DNA from: Aldehydirespirator sp965221185 | GTDB lineage: Bacteria; Actinomycetota; Acidimicrobiia; Acidimicrobiales; Aldehydirespiratoraceae | Direction: 5' to 3' | Length of the DNA: 64,000 nucleotides | Assembly (NCBI GenBank): GCA_965221185.1 | Contig: OZ244866.1 | Location: forward strand, 1,488,001 to 1,552,000 | In this document: piece by piece, positions 51,365 to 59,659 of the stretch | How positions within the stretch are numbered: the first letter of the stretch is position 1 | Layout: every line of letters starts with the position of its first letter | Notes under the pieces: model-generated | What the model saw: only the letters and a program-made list of their open reading frames with translations | Database searches by the model: none | Told to the model about the DNA's origin: nothing | Translations under genes and position numbers: made by a program

Positions 51365-52552
51365 CTAGACCGCGCCGGCGCGGCGGTAGGCGTCGAGCAC
51401 CAGGCCGTGGAAGTGGTGCACGCCGTGCTCGGACAGGCCGGAGCCGTAGGGGTCGCACACGATGCGGCCCTGGGTGAACGCCGGGGTGCGCATGCCCCGC
51501 TGCACGCTCTCCACGATGGCTATGTCCTCGGGTTGAAGCACCTCGTCGATGTAGCGGATCGACTCCTCGTCGGCCTCGGACAGCTCGGCCATCTCCAGGT
51601 AGAAGTCGATGGTCTCAAGCGTGCGCTCCGGCCCGGCCGGCACCATCTGCATGACGCTGAAGTTGCCCCGGCCGGGGTAGCGCATCAGGCAGGTGTTGGG
51701 CCACAGCCACCAGATTGCGAGGTCCTTGACGCTTGATCCTTCGACGTCGTAGGCCGAGTTGGCCGAGTAGCCGGCCCGGGCCATGTGGCTGGAGTAGATG
51801 CCGTGGGTGGCCACCCGGTAGGTGTCCATCTCCACCAGCGTCACGAAGTCGGGGTGGGCGACGTGGCAGTGGTAGCACTCCAGGAAGTTGTCGATCACGT
51901 TCTTCCAGTTGGAGGCGATGTCGTAGCGGATGCGCCGCACGTGGGTGAGGTCCTCCACGTCGGGAGCCCAGCGGGCGATCTCCTCGCCGAGGCCCCCGGA
52001 CTGCTCGGAGAGGGGAGCGGCGCCGGGGTCGAGGTTGACATAGACGAAGCCGCCGAACTCGGTGGCCTGCACCTCGCTGAGGCAGATGCTCGACGGGTCG
52101 AATCCGGCCACCTCCGCGGTGCGCCTGGCCCGGGACAGCCGGCCGGTCAGCTCGTAGGTCCAGCCGTGGTACCCGCACACGATGCTGTCGGTGCGGCCCG
52201 ATCCCGACAGCAACTCGTGGGCCCGGTGCTGGCAGACGTTGTAGAAGGCCCGCAGCTCGCCGTCGTGGCCCCGCACCAGAGCAACCGGCATGCCGGCGAC
52301 CTCCAGGGCCATGTAGGAGCCGGGGGAGCGCAGCGACTCCACGTGGCACACCCACTGCCAGGTCCGGGCGAAGACCTCGCGCTGCTCGATCTCGTGCCAG
52401 CGGAGTTCGGTGTAGGCGTCGGCGTGCAGCGACATCGACCTGGTCGGATCGGGGTCGTATCCCGCCGCGATCGACGCCTCGGGGGCTGTGTCGCCGTTGG
52501 AGGACGCGTCGAGGTCCGATACGCGGGTGTCGGCGTCTGTCACGGGGCCCAA
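51365..52552 (-). CDS. Rieske aromatic-ring-hydroxylating oxygenase, large subunit
   Basis: A 395-residue alpha subunit. The Rieske [2Fe-2S] site is CQHRAHELLSGSGRTDSIVC then GYHGW (C-x-H...C-x2-H, about 107-135). The catalytic-domain non-haem iron site is NVIDNFLECYHCHVAHPDFV, with the bridging Asp/Glu preceding the two His. The similarity is to Rieske oxygenases that act on carnitine, choline or aromatic compounds, but substrate cannot be assigned. No ferredoxin or reductase gene is adjacent. Minus strand, divergent from the lipoprotein at 52622. Confidence 0.9.
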   Translation of the reverse strand: MGPVTDADTRVSDLDASSNGDTAPEASIAAGYDPDPTRSMSLHADAYTELRWHEIEQREVFARTWQWVCHVESLRSPGSYMALEVAGMPVALVRGHDGELRAFYNVCQHRAHELLSGSGRTDSIVCGYHGWTYELTGRLSRARRTAEVAGFDPSSICLSEVQATEFGGFVYVNLDPGAAPLSEQSGGLGEEIARWAPDVEDLTHVRRIRYDIASNWKNVIDNFLECYHCHVAHPDFVTLVEMDTYRVATHGIYSSHMARAGYSANSAYDVEGSSVKDLAIWWLWPNTCLMRYPGRGNFSVMQMVPAGPERTLETIDFYLEMAELSEADEESIRYIDEVLQPEDIAIVESVQRGMRTPAFTQGRIVCDPYGSGLSEHGVHHFHGLVLDAYRRAGAV

Positions 52553-52621
52553 TCTAGGCCGATGTCGTTAGCGTGTCGTCTCAAGCTGCCCCCAGCCCCG
52601 AGACATGAGTTGAAGAGTCCC

Positions 52622-53923
52622 ATGACGTCCACTCTCCGAAGGCTTCGGTTGGCAGCTCTGGCCCTGACGCTGCTTGCGGCTGCCTGCGGGGGATCTGATC
52701 CCAGCGATGACACTCCTGCCAGTTCCTCGGACCCCGCGGCGCCGCCGACCCACGAACTACTGGCGGAGAGCGACAGCCACGAAACCGCCGGGATGGACGA
52801 CACTGCCGGCGAGGTCGAAGGTGGAGACAACGGCCATCACGGCGACAGCGGCCACGGCGGCGTACAAGAGGTCGCCGAGGGCGCACTGGTCCCCACCATC
52901 GAAATCGACATTGCCGAGGACCCGCTGGAGGGATGGAACCTCCGGATCCACACCACCAACTTCCGGATTGTGCCCGAGAACGTGTCCACCACCCACGTCG
53001 ACGGCGAGGGCCACATGCACCTCTACATCGACGGCGTCAAGATCAGCCGCATCTACGGCGAATGGCACCACATCGGTGTGCTCGAACCCGGCGAGCACGA
53101 TGTGCGAGTCGAGCTGTCCTCCAACAATCACTCGACGCTGGTCGTTGACGGTGACCCTGTCGACGCCACCGCCACCATCGTCGCGAGCGAGGCAGGCGAG
53201 CATGAAGGTGACCATGAACTCATGCAACCGGCGGTGGAGCCGTACCCGTCTGTGAGCGTGGAGCTGGTGGACGACCCCGCCGGCGGCTGGAGCCTCCGCG
53301 CCAGACCCGCCAACTTCCGCTTGGCGCCCGAGCACGCATCGGGCGAGCACGTCGACGGCGAGGGCCACATGTACCTCTACATCAACGGCTTGGGGGCGGG
53401 GCGGCTCTATGAGATCTGGAATCAGATGCCGCCGCTGCCAGCGGGAACGCACGAGATCAGCGTCGGCTTGTCGACCAACGACTACCGCGCCGTGGTAATC
53501 GATGGGTGGCCTGTGGCTGCCACCACGACGTTGGAGGTGTCCGAGGACGAGGCGACCATGCAAGCCGGCGACGGCGACGAGACGGGCGCCACGGACTCCG
53601 GCGGCGGCCATCACGGGTCGACGGACGCGCCCACTCAGTACGACGCAGACCTCTCCGACGCGGCCCAGACCATCACGGTGGAGGTTGTAGGGGGCGAACC
53701 CGTGGGCGGCAACCAGCGCGTCGAGGTCGATCTGGGCTCGGTGGTGGCGATGATGGTCACCTCCGATACCGCCGAGGAAGTGCACGTCCACGGCTACGAC
53801 ATCCTGCGAGCGGTCTCCGACGGCCACCCGGCCCACTTCGCGTTCACCGCCGAGATCCCCGGCGTGTTCGAGGTGGAGTTCGAGGGCTCGGGCCGCCTGC
53901 TGCTGCAACTTGAGATCTCCTGA
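52622..53923 (+). CDS. Lipoprotein with two repeated beta domains, His-rich linker
   Basis: A 433-residue exported lipoprotein. The signal peptide ends in the lipobox LLAAACGG (Cys about residue 21). A His/Asp/Gly-rich linker (HETAGMDDTAGEVEGGDNGH) follows. There are two homologous domains of about 115 residues: GWNLRIHTTNFRIVPENVST then VDGEGHMHLYIDGVKISRIY, and GWSLRARPANFRLAPEHASG then VDGEGHMYLYINGLGAGRLY. The C-terminal domain (VHVHGYDILRAVSDGHPAHF to the end) resembles cupredoxin-like folds but lacks a clear Cys ligand. The repeated VDGEGHMHLY box and His-rich linker suggest metal binding, perhaps copper. No family name recognised with certainty. Confidence 0.75.
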   Translation: MTSTLRRLRLAALALTLLAAACGGSDPSDDTPASSSDPAAPPTHELLAESDSHETAGMDDTAGEVEGGDNGHHGDSGHGGVQEVAEGALVPTIEIDIAEDPLEGWNLRIHTTNFRIVPENVSTTHVDGEGHMHLYIDGVKISRIYGEWHHIGVLEPGEHDVRVELSSNNHSTLVVDGDPVDATATIVASEAGEHEGDHELMQPAVEPYPSVSVELVDDPAGGWSLRARPANFRLAPEHASGEHVDGEGHMYLYINGLGAGRLYEIWNQMPPLPAGTHEISVGLSTNDYRAVVIDGWPVAATTTLEVSEDEATMQAGDGDETGATDSGGGHHGSTDAPTQYDADLSDAAQTITVEVVGGEPVGGNQRVEVDLGSVVAMMVTSDTAEEVHVHGYDILRAVSDGHPAHFAFTAEIPGVFEVEFEGSGRLLLQLEIS

Positions 53924-53959
53924 CTAACCGTCGGGCACACCTCAGCTAGCGTCGGGGCC

Positions 53960-55684
53960 ATGTTTGATCTGCTCATCAGCGGCGGCGAGGTGATCGACGG
54001 CCGGGGCGAGACCCGGCGGCGGGCCGACGTCGGGATAGCCGGGGACCGGATCTCAGCCATCGGGAACTTGGTGAACGATGGGGCCGGGGCGGCGGCCACC
54101 ATCGACGCCACCGGCCTGGCGGTGACCCCGGGGTTCATCGATGTGCATACCCACCTCGACGCCCAGGTGTTCTGGGATCCGAACCTGTCGCCTTCGCCGC
54201 TTCACGGCGTGACCACCGTCATCGGCGGCAACTGCGGCTTCACCATCGCCCCCCTCGGCGACGACCCGGCCCACGGCGACTACCTGATGCGGATGCTGGC
54301 CCGGGTCGAGGGCATACCCCTGGAGGCGCTCCAGCGGGGCGTGCCCTGGAGCTGGCAGACCACAGCCGAGTACTTCGACGCCATCGACGGCAACGTGGCT
54401 GTCAACGCAGGCTTCAAGGTGGGCCACTCCGCGCTGCGCCGGGTGGTGATGGGCGACAACAGCGTGCGCCGGGCCTGCACCGAACCCGAGCTGGACGCCA
54501 TGAAGGCGCTGCTGCGCGACGGCCTGGAGGCTGGGGCGCTCGGGTTCTCGTCGTCGTGGTCGCGCACCCACAACGACCCGATGGGCAACATGGTGCCCAG
54601 CCGCTATGCCGAGCGCGACGAGTTGGTGGCGCTGTGCTCGGTGCTGGCCGACTTCGACGGCACGTCAGTGGAGTTCATCCCCGCGCTGGGGCCGTTCGAG
54701 GACTGGGCTCTGGAACTCATGTCCGACATGTCGGCCGCGGCCCGCAGCCCGCTCAACTGGAACGTGATGACGGTCACGGCCCGGTCGATGGAGATGAACC
54801 GGGCCAAGCTTGCCGCCGGGGACCACGCCGCGGCCCGGGGCGGCAAGGTGGTGGCCCTGACCGTTCCGCAGATGCTGTCGCTGCACCTGAACTTCAACAG
54901 CGGGTTCGTGCTCGACGCCCTGCCCGGCTGGGAGGAGGTGATGCTGCTGCCCAAGGAGGACAAGCGCCGCGTCCTGGCCGACCCGGCGGAGCGGCAGCGC
55001 CTCAACGAACTGGCCCAGGGCGACCATCCGCTGCGGGCGCTGGCCCACTGGGCGCGCAAGGTGGTGTTCCACTCGCCGGCGCCGGAGAACGAGGGCTGCG
55101 CGGGCCGCACCGTCGGCGAGATCGCAGAGCAGCGGGGCCAGGAGCCTTGGGACACGCTTTGCGACATGGCCCTGGCCGACGACTTGGAGACGTCGTTCGG
55201 GAACCCGGCCACCTCCGAGCCCACCGCCGACTGGGAGGCCCGGGTCGAGATCTGGCGCGATCCTCGGGCGGTGATCGGAGCCTCCGATGCCGGCGCCCAC
55301 CTCGACCTGTTCCTCACCGCCAACTACGCCACCACCATGCTGAACGAGGCCGTCGTCAAGCGGGGCCTGATCCCGCTGGAGGAGGCCGTGCACCTGCTAA
55401 CCGAGGTGCAGGCCGGCCTGTACGGCCTGGTCGACAGGGGTGTACTGGCCGAGGGTGCCTTTGCCGATGTTGTCGTGCTCGACGAGGCCACGGTCGGCTC
55501 GTCCCCGACGACGTTCCGCTCGGACCTGCCCGCAGGAGCCTCCCGCCTGTACGCAGGGGCCACCGGCATCGAGCATGTGGTCTGCAACGGTACCGAGATC
55601 GTGCGCGGCGGCCGGTTCACCGGCGCCCGCCCCGGCACCCTGCTGCGCTCAGGCACCCACACCACCGGCCCTGCCCTCAACTAG
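53960..55684 (+). CDS. N-acyl-D-amino-acid deacylase-type amidohydrolase
   Basis: A 574-residue amidohydrolase of the D-aminoacylase group. Metal ligands are in VTPGFIDVHTHLDAQVFWDP (His-x-His), the GVTTVIGGNCGFTIAPLGDD loop carries the conserved Cys, and GASDAGAHLDLFLTANYATT carries the Asp. The composite beta domain starts MFDLLISGGEVIDGRGETRR and ends GVLAEGAFADVVVLDEATVG. Long members like this one are often annotated as dihydroorotase-like or acylase; the substrate is not determined. ATG start 36 bp after the lipoprotein stop; co-transcription is possible. Confidence 0.88.
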   Translation: MFDLLISGGEVIDGRGETRRRADVGIAGDRISAIGNLVNDGAGAAATIDATGLAVTPGFIDVHTHLDAQVFWDPNLSPSPLHGVTTVIGGNCGFTIAPLGDDPAHGDYLMRMLARVEGIPLEALQRGVPWSWQTTAEYFDAIDGNVAVNAGFKVGHSALRRVVMGDNSVRRACTEPELDAMKALLRDGLEAGALGFSSSWSRTHNDPMGNMVPSRYAERDELVALCSVLADFDGTSVEFIPALGPFEDWALELMSDMSAAARSPLNWNVMTVTARSMEMNRAKLAAGDHAAARGGKVVALTVPQMLSLHLNFNSGFVLDALPGWEEVMLLPKEDKRRVLADPAERQRLNELAQGDHPLRALAHWARKVVFHSPAPENEGCAGRTVGEIAEQRGQEPWDTLCDMALADDLETSFGNPATSEPTADWEARVEIWRDPRAVIGASDAGAHLDLFLTANYATTMLNEAVVKRGLIPLEEAVHLLTEVQAGLYGLVDRGVLAEGAFADVVVLDEATVGSSPTTFRSDLPAGASRLYAGATGIEHVVCNGTEIVRGGRFTGARPGTLLRSGTHTTGPALN

Positions 55685-55706
55685 GCGACACCGGGTTTGG
55701 GGACCC

Positions 55707-56114
55707 TCAGGCGGGGTCGGGCATCTCGGCGGTGCCGTAGCCGGTGTCGACCACTCCCTCGGTGAAGAACGCCTCCCACATGAGGCCGTCGGGGTCGGTT
55801 ACCCAGGACTTGTGCTGGAGCTGGTAGCCGCACACCAGGTCGTCCTGGTCGGCGCGGGCGATCCCCGCCGAGTCGATGTGGTCCCGAAGCTGCTCGAGTT
55901 CAGGGTGCGACTCGACCTGGATGCCGTAGTGGGCTGAGCCACCGGCGCCCTCACAACCGTGGGTGTCTAGCGAGAAGTTCACCCGCGGGTCGTCCAGCAT
56001 CCACTTGGCGTAGTCGGGGCGTCGCAGGGTGGGCTCCACACCGAACAGCCGGGTGTAGAACTCGATCGACCTTTCGAGGTCGTCGACCTGCAGTCCGATG
56101 TGCATCCGTCGCAT
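55707..56114 (-). CDS. VOC-family ArsI/CadI-like metalloenzyme
   Basis: A 135-residue vicinal-oxygen-chelate protein. MRRMHIGLQVDDLERSIEFY carries the first metal His, LDTHGCEGAGGSAHYGIQVE the next His, and WVTDPDGLMWEAFFTEG the Glu. The arrangement matches ArsI/CadI-type lyases of actinobacteria, which cleave organoarsenicals or respond to cadmium. However, the paired Cys thiols of true ArsI are not evident, so a general VOC enzyme is equally possible. Convergent with the preceding amidohydrolase. Confidence 0.8.
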   Translation of the reverse strand: MRRMHIGLQVDDLERSIEFYTRLFGVEPTLRRPDYAKWMLDDPRVNFSLDTHGCEGAGGSAHYGIQVESHPELEQLRDHIDSAGIARADQDDLVCGYQLQHKSWVTDPDGLMWEAFFTEGVVDTGYGTAEMPDPA

Positions 56115-56167
56115 GGCCGGTCACCTGCCTCCGCGAAGCCTGCCGGAACGGTAGCGGCCCCCGCTGC

Positions 56168-56503
56168 TCATGTATCCTCTGCTGTCTCGGGTTCGATGAT
56201 GACGGCGGTGCCGAACGCGAGTAGCTCAGCTCCGCCGCTCAGGACCATGGAGGTGGCGAACCGAGTTCCGACGATGGCGTCGGCGCCGAGTTCCTTGGCC
56301 TCGTCGACCATGCGATCCAAAGCCTGCTCGCGGGCCTCGGCCAAGAGCTTGGTGTACTCCGAGATCTCACCGCCGACAATGGATCGCCCGACGGCCTTCA
56401 AGTCTTTGCCGAGATGGCGGGCGCGGATCGTGTTGCCACGAACCAGGCCGAGTGTTCGCGTGATGCGATGACCGGCGACGTGCGGGGTTGTCGAGATGAT
56501 CAT
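56168..56503 (-). CDS. YbjQ/UPF0145 family protein
   Basis: A 111-residue YbjQ-like protein from ATG 56503: MIISTTPHVAGHRITRTLGL, VRGNTIRARHLGKDLKAVGR, GGEISEYTKLLAEAREQALD, GADAIVGTRFATSMVLSGGA. It forms a pentameric beta-barrel in solved homologues; function unknown. Its ATG overlaps the stop of the anti-sigma gene (56500), making a sigma - anti-sigma - YbjQ operon on the minus strand. Confidence 0.88.
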   Translation of the reverse strand: MIISTTPHVAGHRITRTLGLVRGNTIRARHLGKDLKAVGRSIVGGEISEYTKLLAEAREQALDRMVDEAKELGADAIVGTRFATSMVLSGGAELLAFGTAVIIEPETAEDT

Positions 56504-56943
56504 TTCTGAACCTTCCGGTAGGGATCGGTCTTGCGTGTCTGCAGGCGGTCGATGAGGGCCGAGAGGACAATCAGGCCGACGGCCACCAGAGGGGCGATGC
56601 CGAGCAGAGCGTCGAACCGAATCGATTCGCCCTCGGTAGCGGCCTGCCAGATGAGGAAGGCGACCAGGCCGGCGGCCCAGACAATGGCCAGCAGCCAGCC
56701 GAGACGCTGGAGTATCCGCGAGAGGGTGTTGCGGGGCGTCTCGTCCCATTGAGTATCATCCGGCACCCGGAATTCGGTCGTCATCGTGGCCTCCCTTGTT
56801 CGTCGCAGCTCATCGGCGACCTGGCTGCAGGCGGTGCAACCCTCAAGGTGGAGTCGTACCCGCTGTTCGTCACGTTGGGTGAGTTCTTCATCGAGAAAGC
56901 CGGAGATCAAGGCCTCGTCGAATCCGTGCCCTGGGCCGTTCAT
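56500..56943 (-). CDS. Zinc-finger anti-sigma factor, membrane anchored
   Basis: A 147-residue protein. The N-terminal zf-HC2 domain has LISGFLDEELTQRDEQRVRL and HLEGCTACSQVADELRR (H-x3-C-x2-C). Two transmembrane helices follow (LGWLLAIVWAAGLVAFLIW and LLGIAPLVAVGLIVLSALI) with a basic C-terminus. It should hold the neighbouring ECF sigma at the membrane until a signal releases it. Its start overlaps the sigma stop (ATGA), the usual coupled arrangement. Confidence 0.88.
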   Translation of the reverse strand: MNGPGHGFDEALISGFLDEELTQRDEQRVRLHLEGCTACSQVADELRRTREATMTTEFRVPDDTQWDETPRNTLSRILQRLGWLLAIVWAAGLVAFLIWQAATEGESIRFDALLGIAPLVAVGLIVLSALIDRLQTRKTDPYRKVQK

Positions 56944-57560
56944 GGGCTGCTCCTGTCGTCGTTAGCTCCGCGATCGTCGCATCGTTCGGCGGCAAGCAAA
57001 CCCCGCAGGCTCGTACGGGCTGCGTGGAGGCGGGACATCACCGTCCCCTGCGGAATCGAGAGCGCCTCGGCGACCTCACGGTAGGTGAGCCCGTGGAAGT
57101 CCCGGAGAACGAGGATCTCCCGGTGTGCGTCCGAAAGCTGCGACACCGAGTTCCAGACCCGGCGCTGCAACTCCGCCCGCTCGACACGTATCGCTGGGTC
57201 ATCGGTTGTCTCCGGTCCGACGATCTGTCCCTTCTCGAGCAACGCCTCCAATGAGTCGAAGCGACCGAGCCGATCTCGACGAGCCAGATCCCGGACTCGG
57301 TTACGCACGATCTGATACAGCCATGGCTCGATCGGTCGGTCGACATCGAACCGATCTAGGCGCCGGAAGAACCGGACGACACCATCCTGGGCGATGTCCA
57401 GAGCTGCGTCGCGATCGCCGGTCATCTGGAGTGCGAACACATAGGCAGAACGACCGACCCGCCGTCCCAGCGCCTCACGAGCCGGCCGGTCGCCGTCGCG
57501 AGCCGCGGTCACCAACGCACGGTCATCGCTTGGGGCATTCCCAGTCATCACCGCGCTCAT
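56940..57560 (-). CDS. ECF sigma factor
   Basis: About 206 residues from ATG 57560; ATG 57548 (MTGNAPSDDRALVTAARDGD) is equally plausible. Region 2 is VFALQMTGDRDAALDIAQDG VVRFFRRLDRFD and region 4 is LSDAHREILVLRDFHGLTYR EVAEALSIPQGTVMSRLHAA. It is the first gene of the operon with an anti-sigma and YbjQ-like gene. It is divergent from the Zn-ADH remnant at 57619, so its promoter must lie in the short interval around 57560-57610. Confidence 0.9.
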   Translation of the reverse strand: MSAVMTGNAPSDDRALVTAARDGDRPAREALGRRVGRSAYVFALQMTGDRDAALDIAQDGVVRFFRRLDRFDVDRPIEPWLYQIVRNRVRDLARRDRLGRFDSLEALLEKGQIVGPETTDDPAIRVERAELQRRVWNSVSQLSDAHREILVLRDFHGLTYREVAEALSIPQGTVMSRLHAARTSLRGLLAAERCDDRGANDDRSSP

Positions 57561-57618
57561 GTCTAGTACTACGCACCAACGCGTCATATATTCGTGGCGT
57601 CGGGCAGGAGTCGCAGCA

Positions 57619-57798
57619 ACCCCAGCCCGCCGCGACATCGAGCGGATCGTCGCCCTGCACCGCCGAGGCGCGCTCAAGCTGGACGAGCTCGTCTCGGGCG
57701 TCTACCCGCTGGAGGAGATCAACGAGGCCATCAAGGCGGTCAAGCAGGGCGAGGCCATCCGCAACGTCATCGCCATGCGCCCTCTGGACGTTGCCTGA
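57619..57798 (+). pseudogene. Zinc alcohol dehydrogenase C-terminal remnant
   Basis: The plus strand reads ATPARRDIERIVALHRRGAL, KLDELVSGVYPLEEINEAIK, AVKQGEAIRNVIAMRPLDVA-stop. This is the unmistakable end of MDR-type Zn-dependent alcohol dehydrogenases. No catalytic or Rossmann part precedes it; upstream is the sigma-factor promoter region. A full MDR gene lies at 59660-60751, but the remnant is not identical to it. Confidence 0.8.
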
Positions 57799-57835
57799 CT
57801 GGCAGCGCAACGCACGCCATCCGGGCGCACCCAAG

Positions 57836-57859
57836 ACATCCAGCCCATGGGCTGGATGT
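57836..57859. terminator. Perfect 24-bp palindrome
   Basis: The half-site ACATCCAGCCCA is followed immediately by its exact inverse, centred on CCATGG. It lies 38 bp after the ADH remnant stop. It could be a terminator hairpin of the lost gene or a repressor site; no U-tract follows. Confidence 0.5.
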
Positions 57860-58057
57860 GCGCCGACTCCGGCTAGACAGCCAGTCGGCTTGCGGGCACT
57901 CGCCGGTTCGTGGCTAGAGTCAGCGGGCTATCGCCGATCCATCGCCCGAACGCGGCGGGCTCGGCCACCGGGTTGGAGCGCCCGGATGAGACCTCGCTCC
58001 CTTCGTTGCCGCCAGCTCCCGCTGCGGCATTCCCCTCAACGCGAAAGGAACTCGCGC

Positions 58058-58666
58058 ATGACTTCGTCTGCCCCCATGGCCGGAGCCCTCCAGATAGCGG
58101 CCGCGCTCGTATTTCACCTGCCCGGCGCGCGGCTCGAGTTGAGCAGCGCCAACGGCCATCGCTGCTCGATAGGGCCGATGACCGATCCTCGCTGCACACT
58201 GCACCCCGCCGAGTTCCGCGAGCTGGTCCTGGCCGCAGGGAACTGCGAGCTGCTCGGCACCCTGCTGGGATTCGCGCTGGTGGACGAGCCGACGCTGACC
58301 CTGACCTCCTCCGGCGTCGACATGAATCACCTCGGCGCTGGCCTGTATCGGGTGGTGGGCTGCGAGTTCACGTCGTACGCCTTCACCACTCCGCTGCCCG
58401 CAGGCCAGGTGGACAACCTCCTGTCGCGCCTCGACAGCGGGCTCAGCGGTTGCAGCGCCGACGCTTCCGGTGACTGTGATGACGGAGTGACGATGTGCGT
58501 GAGCCTCGTGCGGGATGACGGCCTCGGTGTGACACTCGTGGTGATGAGCCCCTTCGACGTTGCCAGGACCGCCTTCGTCGAGGCTGCGGCCAGGGCGGCC
58601 GCCTCGGCCTGCCTGGTGGCCGAGATGGAGCAGTTGACCACCCAACCGGACGACTTCGCCGCCTGA
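58058..58666 (+). CDS. Unknown protein
   Basis: A 202-residue soluble protein from ATG 58058, preceded by GAAAGGA. Hydrophobic-core patterns (LQIAAALVFHLPGARLELSS, LLGTLLGFALVDEPTLTLTS, GVTMCVSLVRDDGLGVTLVV MSPFDVART) suggest a mixed alpha/beta fold, possibly GAF/roadblock-like, but I recognise no family. Four Cys occur around SGCSADASGDCDDGVTMC. It lies between the ADH remnant and the LLM oxidoreductase, same strand as the latter. Confidence 0.6.
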   Translation: MTSSAPMAGALQIAAALVFHLPGARLELSSANGHRCSIGPMTDPRCTLHPAEFRELVLAAGNCELLGTLLGFALVDEPTLTLTSSGVDMNHLGAGLYRVVGCEFTSYAFTTPLPAGQVDNLLSRLDSGLSGCSADASGDCDDGVTMCVSLVRDDGLGVTLVVMSPFDVARTAFVEAAARAAASACLVAEMEQLTTQPDDFAA

Positions 58667-58726
58667 GTGGTTCCCGACTCCCGGAGCCGCCGTACCGCAA
58701 GGGCTGCGCAGGGCTAGGGTTCTCAG

Positions 58727-59608
58727 GTGACTGAATTGAAGTTCGGGTGGCTGTCGCCGGTCATCGGCAACCGCTGGAGCGACTACCAGCCCATCGTGAT
58801 GTACCAGCAGGACCACATCCTGCCGGAGGCCCTGCCCCACTTCGACTCGCTGTGGATCGCCGACCATTTCTACGGCTTCGACGCGCGCACCGACCCGTTC
58901 ATGGAGGCATGGACGGTCCTCACCTGGCTGGCGGCCCGATTCGACAACGTGGCGCTGTGCCATCACGTGCTGGGCTGCGGCTACCGTCCACCCGCCCTCA
59001 CCGCCAAGATGGCCGCCACGCTGCAGGTGCTCTCCGGCGGCCGGTTCGTGCTCGGCATCGGCGCAGGCTGGCGCCAAGACGAATACGAGGCCTACGGCTA
59101 CGACTTCCCCAAGCCGTCTGTGCGTTTCGCCCAGCTGGAGGAGACCATCGAGATCTGCCGCCGCATGTGGACCGAGGACGATCCCAGCTTCGAGGGGCGC
59201 TTCTTCCGCATCGACGGTGCCGCCGCCCCGCCCAAGCCCGACATCCCGCCGCAGATCTGCATCGGCGCCGGGGGAGAACGGGTCGGTCTGCCCCTGGCGG
59301 GACGCCTGGCCGACATGTGGAACGCCATGGTGAGCGAAAGCGACGAGACTGGCTTCTCGCGCAAGCGCGACATCGTGCGAGCCTCAGCGGAGGAGGCGGG
59401 CCGGGACCCCGACGAGATCGAGACGTCGCTCACCGTGGAGCGGCCCCTTCCCGATACCGACGCCGAATCCGAGTCCACGCTGGAGCACCTGGCCCGCCTC
59501 CAGAGCCTCGGGGTCGAGCACTTCGTCATGGACTTCGGCCATCCGCAGTCCACCGAGCCGGTCATGCGTTTCGTAGAGCAGGTGATGGCCCCGCTGCGCT
59601 CAGCCTGA
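58727..59608 (+). CDS. LLM-class F420-dependent oxidoreductase
   Basis: A 293-residue luciferase-like TIM barrel: MTELKFGWLSPVIGNRWSDY, FDSLWIADHFYGFDARTDPF, MAATLQVLSGGRFVLGIGAG WRQDEYEAYGYDF. These match the F420-dependent LLM group (TIGR03560/03619-like) abundant in Actinobacteria. It would use reduced F420 on an unknown substrate. GTG start. Convergent with the alcohol dehydrogenase at 59660. Confidence 0.88.
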   Translation: MTELKFGWLSPVIGNRWSDYQPIVMYQQDHILPEALPHFDSLWIADHFYGFDARTDPFMEAWTVLTWLAARFDNVALCHHVLGCGYRPPALTAKMAATLQVLSGGRFVLGIGAGWRQDEYEAYGYDFPKPSVRFAQLEETIEICRRMWTEDDPSFEGRFFRIDGAAAPPKPDIPPQICIGAGGERVGLPLAGRLADMWNAMVSESDETGFSRKRDIVRASAEEAGRDPDEIETSLTVERPLPDTDAESESTLEHLARLQSLGVEHFVMDFGHPQSTEPVMRFVEQVMAPLRSA

Positions 59609-59659
59609 GCAACTGAACCGAACAGCGCGCGCAACCTCTGAGGGCGGGCCGCGGACAGT

